Shown here one piece after another: positions 25,904 to 33,044 of a stretch of 64,000 bases of DNA. The stretch covers positions 14,855-78,854 of the forward strand of contig NZ_JBOBFT010000019.1 of assembly GCF_050587525.1 (NCBI RefSeq), read 5' to 3'. Each line of letters starts with the position of its first letter. Position 1 is the first letter of the stretch. The notes under the pieces are model-generated. The model was given only the letters and a program-made list of their open reading frames with translations. It ran no database searches and was not told where the DNA came from. A program made the translations under genes and the position numbers. This stretch comes from Plantibacter sp050587525. GTDB taxonomy: Bacteria > Actinomycetota > Actinomycetes > Actinomycetales > Microbacteriaceae.

Positions 25904-25907
25904 GGCT
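25902..25907 (+). promoter_or_regulatory. -10 box (leaderless) for the mycothiol-family gene
   Basis: TAGGCT, 6 nt before ATG 25914, overlapping the divergent MFS -10 box. Confidence 0.5.
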
Positions 25908-25913
25908 GACCCC

Positions 25914-26570
25914 ATGGGATCGACTGCCACGGTGCGCGGTTCCGAGATCGCCGAGGTGCTCGGTGCTCTCGGCGACATCCTCGCTGCCGCTCCGCCCCGG
26001 GTCTGGGAACTGCCGAGCCTGTGCGAGGGCTGGCGGGTCAAGGACGCGCTCGCCCACCTGGTCTGGCGGGTCGGGACACCGTCACTCGAGTTCGCCGGCG
26101 ACATCGTCCGGGAGAGTGTGCGGAAACGCCACCTCAACCCGATGAACTCGATGGACGGCATCGCTCTCGAGCTCGCGGCGGCCCACAGCACCTCGGAGCT
26201 GCTCGCGATGCTGCGCACGACCGAGGCCGACAAGCGTGCGGGTCGTGGCCGAACCAATGCGGGTGAGCTCACCGAGTCGGTCGTGCACGGGTACGACATC
26301 GCGCACCCGTTCGCCCATCTGCCCGTCGCCCCGGACGTCACGCACCGGGTCGCTCAAGCTGGTCTCGTGATGGCGCCGCGTCGTGTGCGGTTGACGGTCC
26401 GACACCGCACGCTCGTCGCCTCGGACGCCGGCTGGTCCATCGGCGACGGTCCTGACCTCGAGGCGACCGCTGAGACGATCGTCCTCTTCATCTTCGGCAG
26501 GCGTGCCATCGACGACGGCTACACCCGCGTGCTCGCCCCGGGCCCCGCTCCTGCTCCCAAACTCGCCTGA
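25914..26570 (+). CDS. Maleylpyruvate isomerase-family, mycothiol-dependent-type protein
   Basis: A protein of 218 residues. The N-terminal motif LPSLCEGWRVKDALAHLVW (residues ~34-52) is the signature of the mycothiol-dependent maleylpyruvate isomerase N domain (DinB-like four-helix bundle). The metal-ligand His residues would be His49 and the His of ESVVHGYDIAHPF (about residue 125). It is probably a mycothiol S-transferase or isomerase; the substrate is unknown. The last codons (APAPKLA) lie inside the left arm of the terminator hairpin downstream. Confidence 0.82.
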   Translation: MGSTATVRGSEIAEVLGALGDILAAAPPRVWELPSLCEGWRVKDALAHLVWRVGTPSLEFAGDIVRESVRKRHLNPMNSMDGIALELAAAHSTSELLAMLRTTEADKRAGRGRTNAGELTESVVHGYDIAHPFAHLPVAPDVTHRVAQAGLVMAPRRVRLTVRHRTLVASDAGWSIGDGPDLEATAETIVLFIFGRRAIDDGYTRVLAPGPAPAPKLA

Positions 26571-26597
26571 GCCACTCAAGCGAGCTTGGGAGCAGGA
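26549..26597. terminator. Strong bidirectional terminator overlapping the end of the 25914 gene
   Basis: Arms 26549-26566 (TCCTGCTCCCAAACTCGC) and 26580-26597 (GCGAGCTTGGGAGCAGGA) pair 17 of 18 bp around a 13-nt loop. It separates two convergent genes, and its left arm is coding. Confidence 0.8.
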
Positions 26598-26630
26598 CCA
26601 TCACGCGGCTGGCTCGACCAAACGAACCCG

Positions 26631-27311
26631 CTAGACGCCCCAGTTCCCGGACGGTGCGATCATCCGGGCGACCGGACCATCGGTCACGCCGACGAGGGCG
26701 ACCGCGAATGACGGCTTGTCGCCGTAGTCCGCGTTCAGGGGCAACAACGCGACATCCACGCGCACGGAGAGTTCGCCGTTGTTCGGGTTGCGGAAGAGAC
26801 CGTCCGGATGTCCTTCGGCGAGCGGCTCTGCCGCGTCTCCGACGGCGATGCCGTCGACCGTCTCAACGCGGACTCCATTCACATCCGCGGTGTCCCAGAA
26901 CGCAGCGAGAGCGGGCGAATACGGCTCGGCCTGTTCGACGTCGCGATCCACGATCGCGAAGCCGCCCCAGGTGTAGCGCGTGCCTGACGGCGTCTCGTTC
27001 CCACCCGCATCCGGAGTCACGACGGGTTCGGCCTTGAACGCCTTCGTGAGCGCCGCGACCATGTCCGTGGCCGGATCGAAGTACCGCACCGAGGCGATCG
27101 TCGAGCCGTCCTCCGCGACGACGTCGACCGTCTGCGAGTGGACGACGACGCGCGATGCGACCGCGTCGGCCGGAGTCGGCGTCGGAGTAGCACTGGGCGC
27201 TGCGGCCGTCTTCGTCGGCGACGCACTCGGTGCGGCCGCCTGCGGCGCGCAGCCGGTCAGGAGAGCGAGGCCGGCGATGATCGCAGGCAGGACGAAACGA
27301 CGTGAACGCAT
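26631..27311 (-). CDS. Secreted lipoprotein of unknown function
   Basis: A lipoprotein of 226 residues. Signal peptide RSRRFVLPAIIAGLALLTGC has its lipobox Cys at about residue 21. A Thr/Pro/Ala linker follows, then a ~175-residue domain with VVVHSQTVDVVAEDGSTIAS, TRYTWGGFAIVDRDV and GHPDGLFRNPNNGELSVRVD. I do not recognise the domain. The start has GGGGA about 9 nt upstream. It is a single gene, convergent with the 25914 gene. Confidence 0.75.
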   Translation of the reverse strand: MRSRRFVLPAIIAGLALLTGCAPQAAAPSASPTKTAAAPSATPTPTPADAVASRVVVHSQTVDVVAEDGSTIASVRYFDPATDMVAALTKAFKAEPVVTPDAGGNETPSGTRYTWGGFAIVDRDVEQAEPYSPALAAFWDTADVNGVRVETVDGIAVGDAAEPLAEGHPDGLFRNPNNGELSVRVDVALLPLNADYGDKPSFAVALVGVTDGPVARMIAPSGNWGV

Positions 27312-27331
27312 GTGAGATTCCCCCGTGAAGC

Positions 27332-27350
27332 GCTGCGCCCTTCGCGCAGC
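27332..27350 (-). promoter_or_regulatory. Stem-loop in the leader of the lipoprotein gene
   Basis: GCTGCGC and GCGCAGC form a perfect 7-bp stem with a 5-nt loop. A TATGCT box at 27358-27363 (minus strand) would start transcription almost exactly at this hairpin. Alternatively it ends ribF transcription. Confidence 0.35.
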
Positions 27351-27457
27351 TGCCGCCAGCATATCGGGCTGATCGACCGCCTTGGTGCAGCCACACCAGT
27401 ACCCCAACCCCGAGCGCTTCCGGATTGGCCTGGGGATGCTCAGCGGACCAGGAGTGC

Positions 27458-28390
27458 TCAGGAGAGCGTTCGACGCACTCGTTCCACATCATCGGTCATC
27501 TGCACGATGAGCGGCTCGATGCCCGTGAACGCGACCATGCCGCGGATGCGTTCCACGAAGGACACCTCGACCTCGTCGTCGTACAGGTCGAGCTCGGTCT
27601 CGTCGAGCACGTACGCCTCGACCTGCTTCTGCGGAACACCGTCGAACGTCGGGTTGTTACCGACCGAGATGGCGGCGGGCAGCTGCTTGCCCTTCCAGGT
27701 GAGCCAGCCCGCGTACACGCCGTCGGCGGGGATGAGCCCCTGCGACTCCGGCGAGAGGTTGGCGGTCGGGAACCCGAGCTCTCGCCCGCGCTTCGCACCG
27801 TGCACAACGATGCCGCGCACAGCCGGCGGACGCCCGAGGAGCCGTGCGGCCTCAGCGACGGCGCCTTCGCCCAGCAGCTCGCGGATCCACGTCGACGACA
27901 CACGACGACCGTTGGCCGGCCGGACGTCGGGGATGGTGCGGACGGAGAAGCCGTAGACCTCACCGAGCGATTCGAGCGTCCGGACGTCGCCGGCCCCTCG
28001 ATGTCCGAACCGGAAGTCCTCCCCCACGAGCACGATCCTCGCGTGCAGGGCGCCGACGAGGATCGTGGTGACGAACTCCTCCGGCGTGAGCTGGGCGAGA
28101 GCGTTGTCGAACCGGAGCAGGAGCGTCGCGTCGACGCCGGTCTCGGCGAGCAGCGACAGCTTCTGCGGGTTGCTCACGAGGGAGGCTGGACACGCATCCG
28201 GGGCGATGAGGCTCAGCGGGTTGCGGTCGAACGAGACGGCGGCCGAGGTGAGGTCCCGGTCGGACGCCTCCTGCAACAGGGCGGCGATGACGGCCCGGTG
28301 CCCGGCGTGGACACCGTCGAACTTGCCGATCGTGACGGCGGAGGGCCCGAAATCGTCCGGGATCTCGTCGAGCTCGGTGAAGGTGATCAT
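27458..28390 (-). CDS. ribF: Bifunctional riboflavin kinase / FAD synthetase
   Basis: A protein of 310 residues, normal length. The N-terminal adenylyltransferase domain has TIGKFDGVHAGHRAVI (residues 20-35), with Lys in place of the more usual Asn, and STWIRELLGEGAVAEAARLLGRP. The C-terminal kinase domain has ELGFPTANLSPES, DGVYAGWLTW and SVGNNPTFDG. It converts riboflavin to FMN and FAD. The ATG overlaps the stop of the membrane-protein gene upstream (ATGA). Confidence 0.95.
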   Translation of the reverse strand: MITFTELDEIPDDFGPSAVTIGKFDGVHAGHRAVIAALLQEASDRDLTSAAVSFDRNPLSLIAPDACPASLVSNPQKLSLLAETGVDATLLLRFDNALAQLTPEEFVTTILVGALHARIVLVGEDFRFGHRGAGDVRTLESLGEVYGFSVRTIPDVRPANGRRVSSTWIRELLGEGAVAEAARLLGRPPAVRGIVVHGAKRGRELGFPTANLSPESQGLIPADGVYAGWLTWKGKQLPAAISVGNNPTFDGVPQKQVEAYVLDETELDLYDDEVEVSFVERIRGMVAFTGIEPLIVQMTDDVERVRRTLS

Positions 28391-28806
28391 GCCGTGCGGC
28401 GCCGATGCTTCGACAACCACCAGAGGCCGAGGATCGGCAGCACGAGCGGGATGAACACGTAGCCGCGCCCGAAGTAGGACCACACGGTGTCGTGCGGGAA
28501 GAGGCTCGCGTCGAAGAGGCTCAGGAAGCCGACGACGAGCACCCCGACGAGTTCGAACGAGATCGCGATCCACGCGACCTTGTACCAGACGTCCCCTCGG
28601 GCGACGAGCGAGACGGTCGCGACGATGTACACGACCGCGGCGAGTGCTGACAGCACGTACGCGACGGGCGCCTCATCGAATTTCGTTGCGATCTGGAAGA
28701 ACGAGCGCCCGGTCGCGGCCAGGGCGAGGATGCCGTAGACGGCGACGAGCACCACGCCGATACCACTCAGACGAGGACGGGCGGGAGCAGTTGACGTGTC
28801 AGCCAT
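28387..28806 (-). CDS. Small membrane protein, four predicted helices
   Basis: A protein of 139 residues with hydrophobic segments near 14-32 (IGVVLVAVYGILALAATGR), 48-67 (YVLSALAAVVYIVATVSLVA), 74-97 and 116-130. It is cationic at the end (SKHRRRTA). It is unrecognised but lies translationally coupled in front of ribF. TAGAAT 9 nt before the ATG suggests a very short leader. Confidence 0.75.
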   Translation of the reverse strand: MADTSTAPARPRLSGIGVVLVAVYGILALAATGRSFFQIATKFDEAPVAYVLSALAAVVYIVATVSLVARGDVWYKVAWIAISFELVGVLVVGFLSLFDASLFPHDTVWSYFGRGYVFIPLVLPILGLWWLSKHRRRTA

Positions 28807-28904
28807 AACCTGTCGATTCTATGCGACCGGGAGGGGCGGCCGGTCCCCGTGTGACGTTGCACGTGCGAGAGCATCGAGCCGCTCCGAACGATCCGCGGTC
28901 GTGT

Positions 28905-29273
28905 TCACGCTCCCTGCACCGTCCAGATCTGCAGCATCCGGTACAGCATGACCGCGACGGCGAGGCACACGACCCCGAGGACGACGGTGCTCCAGCGGCT
29001 CCGGTCGACGAGCGCCCAGAATCCGCCGGCGAGCGGCAGGATGATTGCGGACACGAGATACACGTAGAACTCCGGCACGCTCCCCGTGGCCGCGTTGCCG
29101 AACGCCGGGGCGGCGATCGCGACGACGAGCTGGGCGATGAGGAGGACCTCGACGAGCGCGGTCGCCCCCATCGTGAGGTCGTTCGGCACTCGTCCGGCGA
29201 GACCGAGGACCACGCAGAGGAGCCCGGCGAGGACGGCGACGGCGATCTGCGCGAATGCGAACCACTCGATCAT
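28905..29273 (-). CDS. Small membrane protein, four predicted helices
   Basis: A protein of 122 residues. Helices lie near 4-27 (WFAFAQIAVAVLAGLLCVVLG), 37-57, 68-90 and 95-112. Its start overlaps the truB stop (ATGA), so it is co-translated with truB. Function unknown. The 98 nt to the next start hold nothing recognisable. Confidence 0.72.
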   Translation of the reverse strand: MIEWFAFAQIAVAVLAGLLCVVLGLAGRVPNDLTMGATALVEVLLIAQLVVAIAAPAFGNAATGSVPEFYVYLVSAIILPLAGGFWALVDRSRWSTVVLGVVCLAVAVMLYRMLQIWTVQGA

Positions 29274-30211
29274 GCTGCGCCCTCCTCGATCGGGAAGTTG
29301 ACGACGGACTTGAGCGTCCCACCGCGGGCTTCGACGAGTCCGACGAGTCGGCCGTCGGGGGCGACTGCAGCGATCGGACCGGTGTGGCCCTCGGGCAGCG
29401 GCCTGGACAGCCGTTTGCCGTGGCCGAGGTCGATCGTCTCCTGCGGGGTGAGTTCGATGGCGCCGAAGAGCGCGGTCGCGACGGCTGTCGGCGTGTGGAG
29501 CGATGCCACGGGGTCGAGCTCCTCGAGCGCCGAGGCGTCCTCGATGCGGAACGGACCGATGCGGGTGCGACGGAGCGCCGTGAGGTGCCCGCCCGTCCCG
29601 AGGGAACGTCCGAGGTCGCGCGCGAGGGCGCGGATGTAGGTGCCGGAGGAGCAGACGACGCGCACGTCGACGTCGAGCAGCTCTCCGTCGCGGCGGATGT
29701 CGAGCACATCGAATGCGCTCACGGTCACGGCGCGGGACTTCAATGTGACCTCGACGCCTTCGCGAGCGAGCGCGTACGCCCGTTTCCCGTCGACCTTGAT
29801 GGCGCTCACGGTGCTCGGGATCTGTTCGATGTCGCCCGTCAGCGGCGCGATGCCGGCCCGGATGGCCGCTTCCGTGACTGCGGCGGTGATGGATGCGTCC
29901 GCGGTGACGGTCACATCGCCTTCCGCGTCGTCGGTCGACGTCTCCTGGCCGAGCCGGATCGTGGCGAAGTACTCCTTGTCGAGCCCGACCACGAACGTCA
30001 GCAACCGCGTGGCCGACCGCGTCCCGAGGACGAGCAGGCCGGTCGCCATGGGGTCGAGCGTGCCGGCGTGGCCCACTTTGCGGGTGCCGGCGAGGCGACG
30101 GACGCGGGCGACCGCATCGTGACTCGTGAAGCCTTGCGGCTTGTCGATCAGGAGGATTCCGGGTGCCGTCGTCTGCGACACGCTTCCGCCGACCGTACGT
30201 TCATCTGCCAC
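29270..30211 (-). CDS. truB: tRNA pseudouridine-55 synthase
   Basis: A protein of 313 residues. The catalytic motif GHAGTLDPMATGLLVLGTRSAT contains the nucleophile Asp53. Other motifs are ILLIDKPQGFTSHD, EYFATIRLGQETSTDDAEGD, PSTVSAIKVDGKRAYALARE, and CSSGTYIRALARDLGRSL. It makes pseudouridine in the T-arm of tRNAs. I chose GTG 30211 because TACCGT lies exactly 6 nt upstream; a GTG at 30181 is the alternative. Confidence 0.93.
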   Translation of the reverse strand: MADERTVGGSVSQTTAPGILLIDKPQGFTSHDAVARVRRLAGTRKVGHAGTLDPMATGLLVLGTRSATRLLTFVVGLDKEYFATIRLGQETSTDDAEGDVTVTADASITAAVTEAAIRAGIAPLTGDIEQIPSTVSAIKVDGKRAYALAREGVEVTLKSRAVTVSAFDVLDIRRDGELLDVDVRVVCSSGTYIRALARDLGRSLGTGGHLTALRRTRIGPFRIEDASALEELDPVASLHTPTAVATALFGAIELTPQETIDLGHGKRLSRPLPEGHTGPIAAVAPDGRLVGLVEARGGTLKSVVNFPIEEGAA

Positions 30212-30217
30212 CAGGCA

Positions 30218-30223
30218 ACGGTA
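30218..30223 (-). promoter_or_regulatory. -10 box (leaderless) for truB
   Basis: TACCGT on the minus strand, 6 nt before GTG 30211. Confidence 0.4.
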
Positions 30224-30281
30224 CCAGCCACCGGGTGCCGCCCCCGGTCCACGGCACTGCCTCCCCTCCTCGATGAACCGT

Positions 30282-30440
30282 TCCCCGAGCCAGTCGAAGG
30301 GCACTGGAGCACAACTCCTTCGATCCGGTGCTCCGAGCTGCTCGCATGCCCGGAATTCCGGGACTGCCGGTCGGCACCGAGTCAGAATCGAAGGAGTTGT
30401 GCTCGATGGGCTCCACACTTCGACAAGCTCAGTGACCGGG
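30282..30440. repeat. Two outward REP-like repeats around a long imperfect inverted repeat
   Basis: Degenerate CGAGCCAGTCGAAGGGCAC (about 30285-30303) and CTTCGACAAGCTCAGTGACC (from 30418) flank the element at 30307-30404. Confidence 0.75.
30307..30404. repeat. 98-bp inverted-repeat element between truB and the uridine kinase-like gene
   Basis: GAGCACAACTCCTTCGAT (30307-30324) and its exact complement (30387-30404) form an 18-bp terminal inverted repeat. Inside, CGGTGC and GCACCG can pair (30326 and 30375), and the centre holds the palindrome CCGGAATTCCGG. The whole can fold into one long stem. Confidence 0.8.
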
Positions 30441-30485
30441 CGCAGCCCAGTGACCGGGCGATGGACCCACGGACACGGCCCGAAC

Positions 30486-31160
30486 TCAACACGAGTCGGC
30501 GAAGATCCGCTTCGGGTGGTCCTCGTCGCTGTTGTCGACGAGTGCGCCCGCGAAGCGGCGGGGGTCGTCGTCGGCCTGGTAGAGCCGCTGCCCGCCCACG
30601 TACCGGGCGTTCGACGCCGCATACGGGTCCGCGTCGACGCCCAGTCGTTCATGGAGCCGCGCATAGGCGATCTCGAGCGGCACCTCGAGCCACACGGAGG
30701 AGTGCCAGATGCCGCGGATCTCGGGCCGGTGGAGGAACACACCGTCGACGATGAGGACGGCGTCCTGTGGCGCCGTCGTCCAGCGGGCCTGCGCCTCCGT
30801 GTTCCGTCGCTCGTCGAAGCCGACGAGCTGGAACCCCGCACTGCCGCCGAGACGGAAGGGTTCGACGAGGACGCGACGGAAGAGTGAGTAGTCGAAGGAG
30901 TCGAGGAAGTACCCCTCGGCGGAGTCTCGACCGCGGGCGTACCGGACCTCGCGGGGTTTGTGGAAGTCGTCGATCGAGGCTCGGTAGACGGCTCGGCCGG
31001 TCTCGCGGAGCACGTCGGCGAGACCGTCGGCGAACTCCTTCGTGCCGGACCCGCTCACACCGTCGACGGCCAGCATGATGCGCCCGACGGGGTAGTGCCT
31101 GGTGATGTCGCTGCCCACGGTGCGGAGCAGTTCGACGCGCGGCGTGTTCACGAGTCTCAT
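30486..31160 (-). CDS. Uridine kinase-like P-loop kinase
   Basis: A protein of 224 residues. The P-loop is MLAVDGVSGSGTKEFADGLA (residues ~29-48), in which Thr-Lys replaces the usual Lys-Ser/Thr. The substrate-side motif YRASIDDFHKPREVRYARGR, then SFDYSLFRRVLVEPF and VLIVDGVFLHRPEI, match the uridine kinase family. It would phosphorylate uridine or a related nucleoside; specificity is unproven. The start has TAGGCT 6 nt upstream. Divergent from mutY. Confidence 0.82.
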   Translation of the reverse strand: MRLVNTPRVELLRTVGSDITRHYPVGRIMLAVDGVSGSGTKEFADGLADVLRETGRAVYRASIDDFHKPREVRYARGRDSAEGYFLDSFDYSLFRRVLVEPFRLGGSAGFQLVGFDERRNTEAQARWTTAPQDAVLIVDGVFLHRPEIRGIWHSSVWLEVPLEIAYARLHERLGVDADPYAASNARYVGGQRLYQADDDPRRFAGALVDNSDEDHPKRIFADSC

Positions 31161-31166
31161 GTCCCG

Positions 31167-31172
31167 AGCCTA
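31167..31172 (-). promoter_or_regulatory. -10 box (leaderless) for the uridine kinase-like gene
   Basis: TAGGCT on the minus strand, 6 nt before ATG 31160. Confidence 0.5.
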
Positions 31173-31237
31173 CTCCGGGCCGGAGCGACCGTCCCGGTGA
31201 GCAGCACGCCGGTGAGCGACACCTGTCCAGACCCTCG

Positions 31238-31243
31238 TAGGCT
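31238..31243 (+). promoter_or_regulatory. -10 box (leaderless) for mutY
   Basis: TAGGCT, 6 nt before GTG 31250; the same hexamer and spacing as the divergent gene. Confidence 0.5.
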
Positions 31244-31249
31244 TGATCC

Positions 31250-32248
31250 GTGCACACCGATCCAGACGCCCAGCCGATCGATGCGCGCCACGCCTCCGAA
31301 GCGGCTTCACCTTCCGAAGCGGCTTCACCCTCCGAAGCGACGCCTCCTCCCGAAGCCGCGGACCTCGACGCGTTCGCTGGCCCCATCGCCCCGCTCGTCA
31401 ACGACTGGTTCCGCGAGAATGCCCGCGACCTGCCCTGGCGGAGGCCCGGGTTCCCCGCGTGGGGCACGCTCGTGAGCGAGTTCATGCTCCAGCAGACGCA
31501 GGTGAGCCGTGTCATCCCCCGCCTCGAGGAGTGGCTCGACCGATGGCCGACGCCAGCCGACCTGGCCGCCGTTCCGCCCGCCGAGGCCGTCCGCGCCTGG
31601 GGCCGACTCGGCTACCCGCGTCGTGCGCTCTGGCTGCACGCCGCCGCGACCCAGATCACCGAACGGTTCGGCGGCGTCGTGCCGGACGACGTCGACGACC
31701 TCCTCTCGCTCACCGGCATCGGCGACTACACGGCCAGAGCCGTCGCGACGTTCGCGTACGGCAGACGGCATCCGGTCGTCGACACGAACATCCGCCGCGT
31801 CATCGCCAGAGCGCTCGACGGAGACGCGGAACCGGGGCCGCCGAACGCCAAACGCGACCTCCCCGCGATGGAAGCGCTCCTCCCCGAGGACGTCGCGGAG
31901 GCGGCGGTGTTCAACGCGGGGTTGATGGAGATCGGCGCGATCGTCTGCACCTCGCGTTCGCCGCTCTGCGAGCAGTGCCCGCTCGTCGACCGGTGCGCGT
32001 GGCGCGCCGCCGGCTACCCCGAGTACACGGGACCGGTGAAGGCCAAGCAGAAGGCGTTCGCGGGCAGCGACCGACAGGTCCGGGGCCTCGTGATGGCGGA
32101 ACTGCGATCGACGCACCGCCCCGTCCCCGAGACGGAACTGGCCACGGTCTGGGGCGATGCCGAACAGCTCACGCGCGCCATCGCGGGGCTCGTCTCCGAC
32201 GGTCTCGCCGTCCGCTCCCCCGACGGCTACGCGCTCCCCCACGAGTAG
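31250..32248 (+). CDS. mutY: A/G-specific adenine glycosylase
   Basis: A protein of 332 residues that removes adenine opposite 8-oxoguanine. Catalytic Glu77 lies in LVSEFMLQQTQVSRV, the helix-hairpin-helix is LTGIGDYTARAV (about 154-165), and catalytic Asp178 lies in PVVDTNIRRV. The 4Fe-4S cysteines are Cys233, Cys240, Cys243 and Cys249 (spacing 6-2-5). The N-terminus has an extra Ser/Glu/Ala segment encoded by three 18-bp repeats (31295-31348). Convergent with rbfA across a strong terminator. Confidence 0.93.
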   Translation: MHTDPDAQPIDARHASEAASPSEAASPSEATPPPEAADLDAFAGPIAPLVNDWFRENARDLPWRRPGFPAWGTLVSEFMLQQTQVSRVIPRLEEWLDRWPTPADLAAVPPAEAVRAWGRLGYPRRALWLHAAATQITERFGGVVPDDVDDLLSLTGIGDYTARAVATFAYGRRHPVVDTNIRRVIARALDGDAEPGPPNAKRDLPAMEALLPEDVAEAAVFNAGLMEIGAIVCTSRSPLCEQCPLVDRCAWRAAGYPEYTGPVKAKQKAFAGSDRQVRGLVMAELRSTHRPVPETELATVWGDAEQLTRAIAGLVSDGLAVRSPDGYALPHE

Positions 32249-32260
32249 TCGAGGTCACAG

Positions 32261-32427
32261 CCCTTCGACAGGCTCAGGGACCGGAGTCCGGGACGCTCGG
32301 CCCACCAACCACCACCGGTCACTGAGCCTGTCGAAGTGCCGACGCTGACCCCCTTCGACAGGCTCAGGCACCGGAGTCCGGGGCGCTCGGCCCACCAACC
32401 GCCGGACGCTGAGCCTGTCGAAGCGCC
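32261..32427. repeat. Two tandem ~87-bp units, each a pair of inverted REP elements
   Basis: Forward CTTCGACAGGCTCAGG (32263, 32352) alternates with reverse CTGAGCCTGTCGAAG (about 32321, 32409). The linkers are alike, including GGAGTCCGGG(A/G)CGCTCGGCC. Confidence 0.9.
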
Positions 32428-32432
32428 AACAC

Positions 32433-32472
32433 AGAAGCCCCGCCCCATGGATGACCACGGGGCGGGGCTTCT
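32433..32472. terminator. Bidirectional terminator between mutY and rbfA
   Basis: AGAAGCCCCGCCCC and GGGGCGGGGCTTCT are perfect 14-bp arms around a 12-nt loop between convergent genes; each strand ends in TTCT. Confidence 0.9.
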
Positions 32473-32491
32473 GCGCGAAGCGTGCTGCTGC

Positions 32492-32929
32492 TCAGGCTTC
32501 TTCGTCGTCCTCGCGAGGCTTGACGTAGGGGTCCTCGTCGCCGGCGTACGCGGCGCCCTGGGCGAGCCCGGCCACCTCGGTGTCGCGGTTGCGGGCCTCA
32601 CGGAGCAGGTCCTCGATGTGCTGGGCGTTCTCGGGGATCGCGTCCAGGAAGAAGTCGAGGCTCGGCGTGAGCCGCGAGTTGATGTTCGCGCCCACCTCCT
32701 TGCGCAGCAGGCCCTTCGCGGACTCGAGGGCGGCTTTCGTGCCCTCGCGCTCCTCCTCGGTGCCGTACACCGTGTAGAAGATGTTGGCGTGCTGGAGGTC
32801 GCCGGTCACCTGGACGTCGGTGATCGTGACGAAGCCGAGTCGGGGATCGCGGATCCCCTTGTCGAGACGCTTCGCGATGATCTCCTTGATGCGGTCGGCC
32901 AGTTTCCGAGCCCTGGGGTTCTCTGCCAT
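32492..32929 (-). CDS. rbfA: 30S ribosome-binding factor A
   Basis: A protein of 145 residues. The KH-type RbfA fold is recognisable from ARKLADRIKEIIAKRLDKGI, DPRLGFVTITDVQVTGDLQHANIFYTV and PSLDFFLDAIPENAQHIEDLL. An acidic tail (ending KPREDDEEA) is typical of actinobacteria. It acts in late 16S rRNA/30S maturation. ATG 32929 has AGGAG 7 nt upstream. It follows infB after 115 nt. Confidence 0.93.
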   Translation of the reverse strand: MAENPRARKLADRIKEIIAKRLDKGIRDPRLGFVTITDVQVTGDLQHANIFYTVYGTEEEREGTKAALESAKGLLRKEVGANINSRLTPSLDFFLDAIPENAQHIEDLLREARNRDTEVAGLAQGAAYAGDEDPYVKPREDDEEA

Positions 32930-33044
32930 CTCGTTCTCCTCTGATGACCGTCGGGCTACGAACGCCCGACGGATGCTGCACACAATACAAGCAGGAATCC
33001 CCGCCGCCCTCCCGAAGGAGAGCGACGGGGATCAGCCGGGCGGA

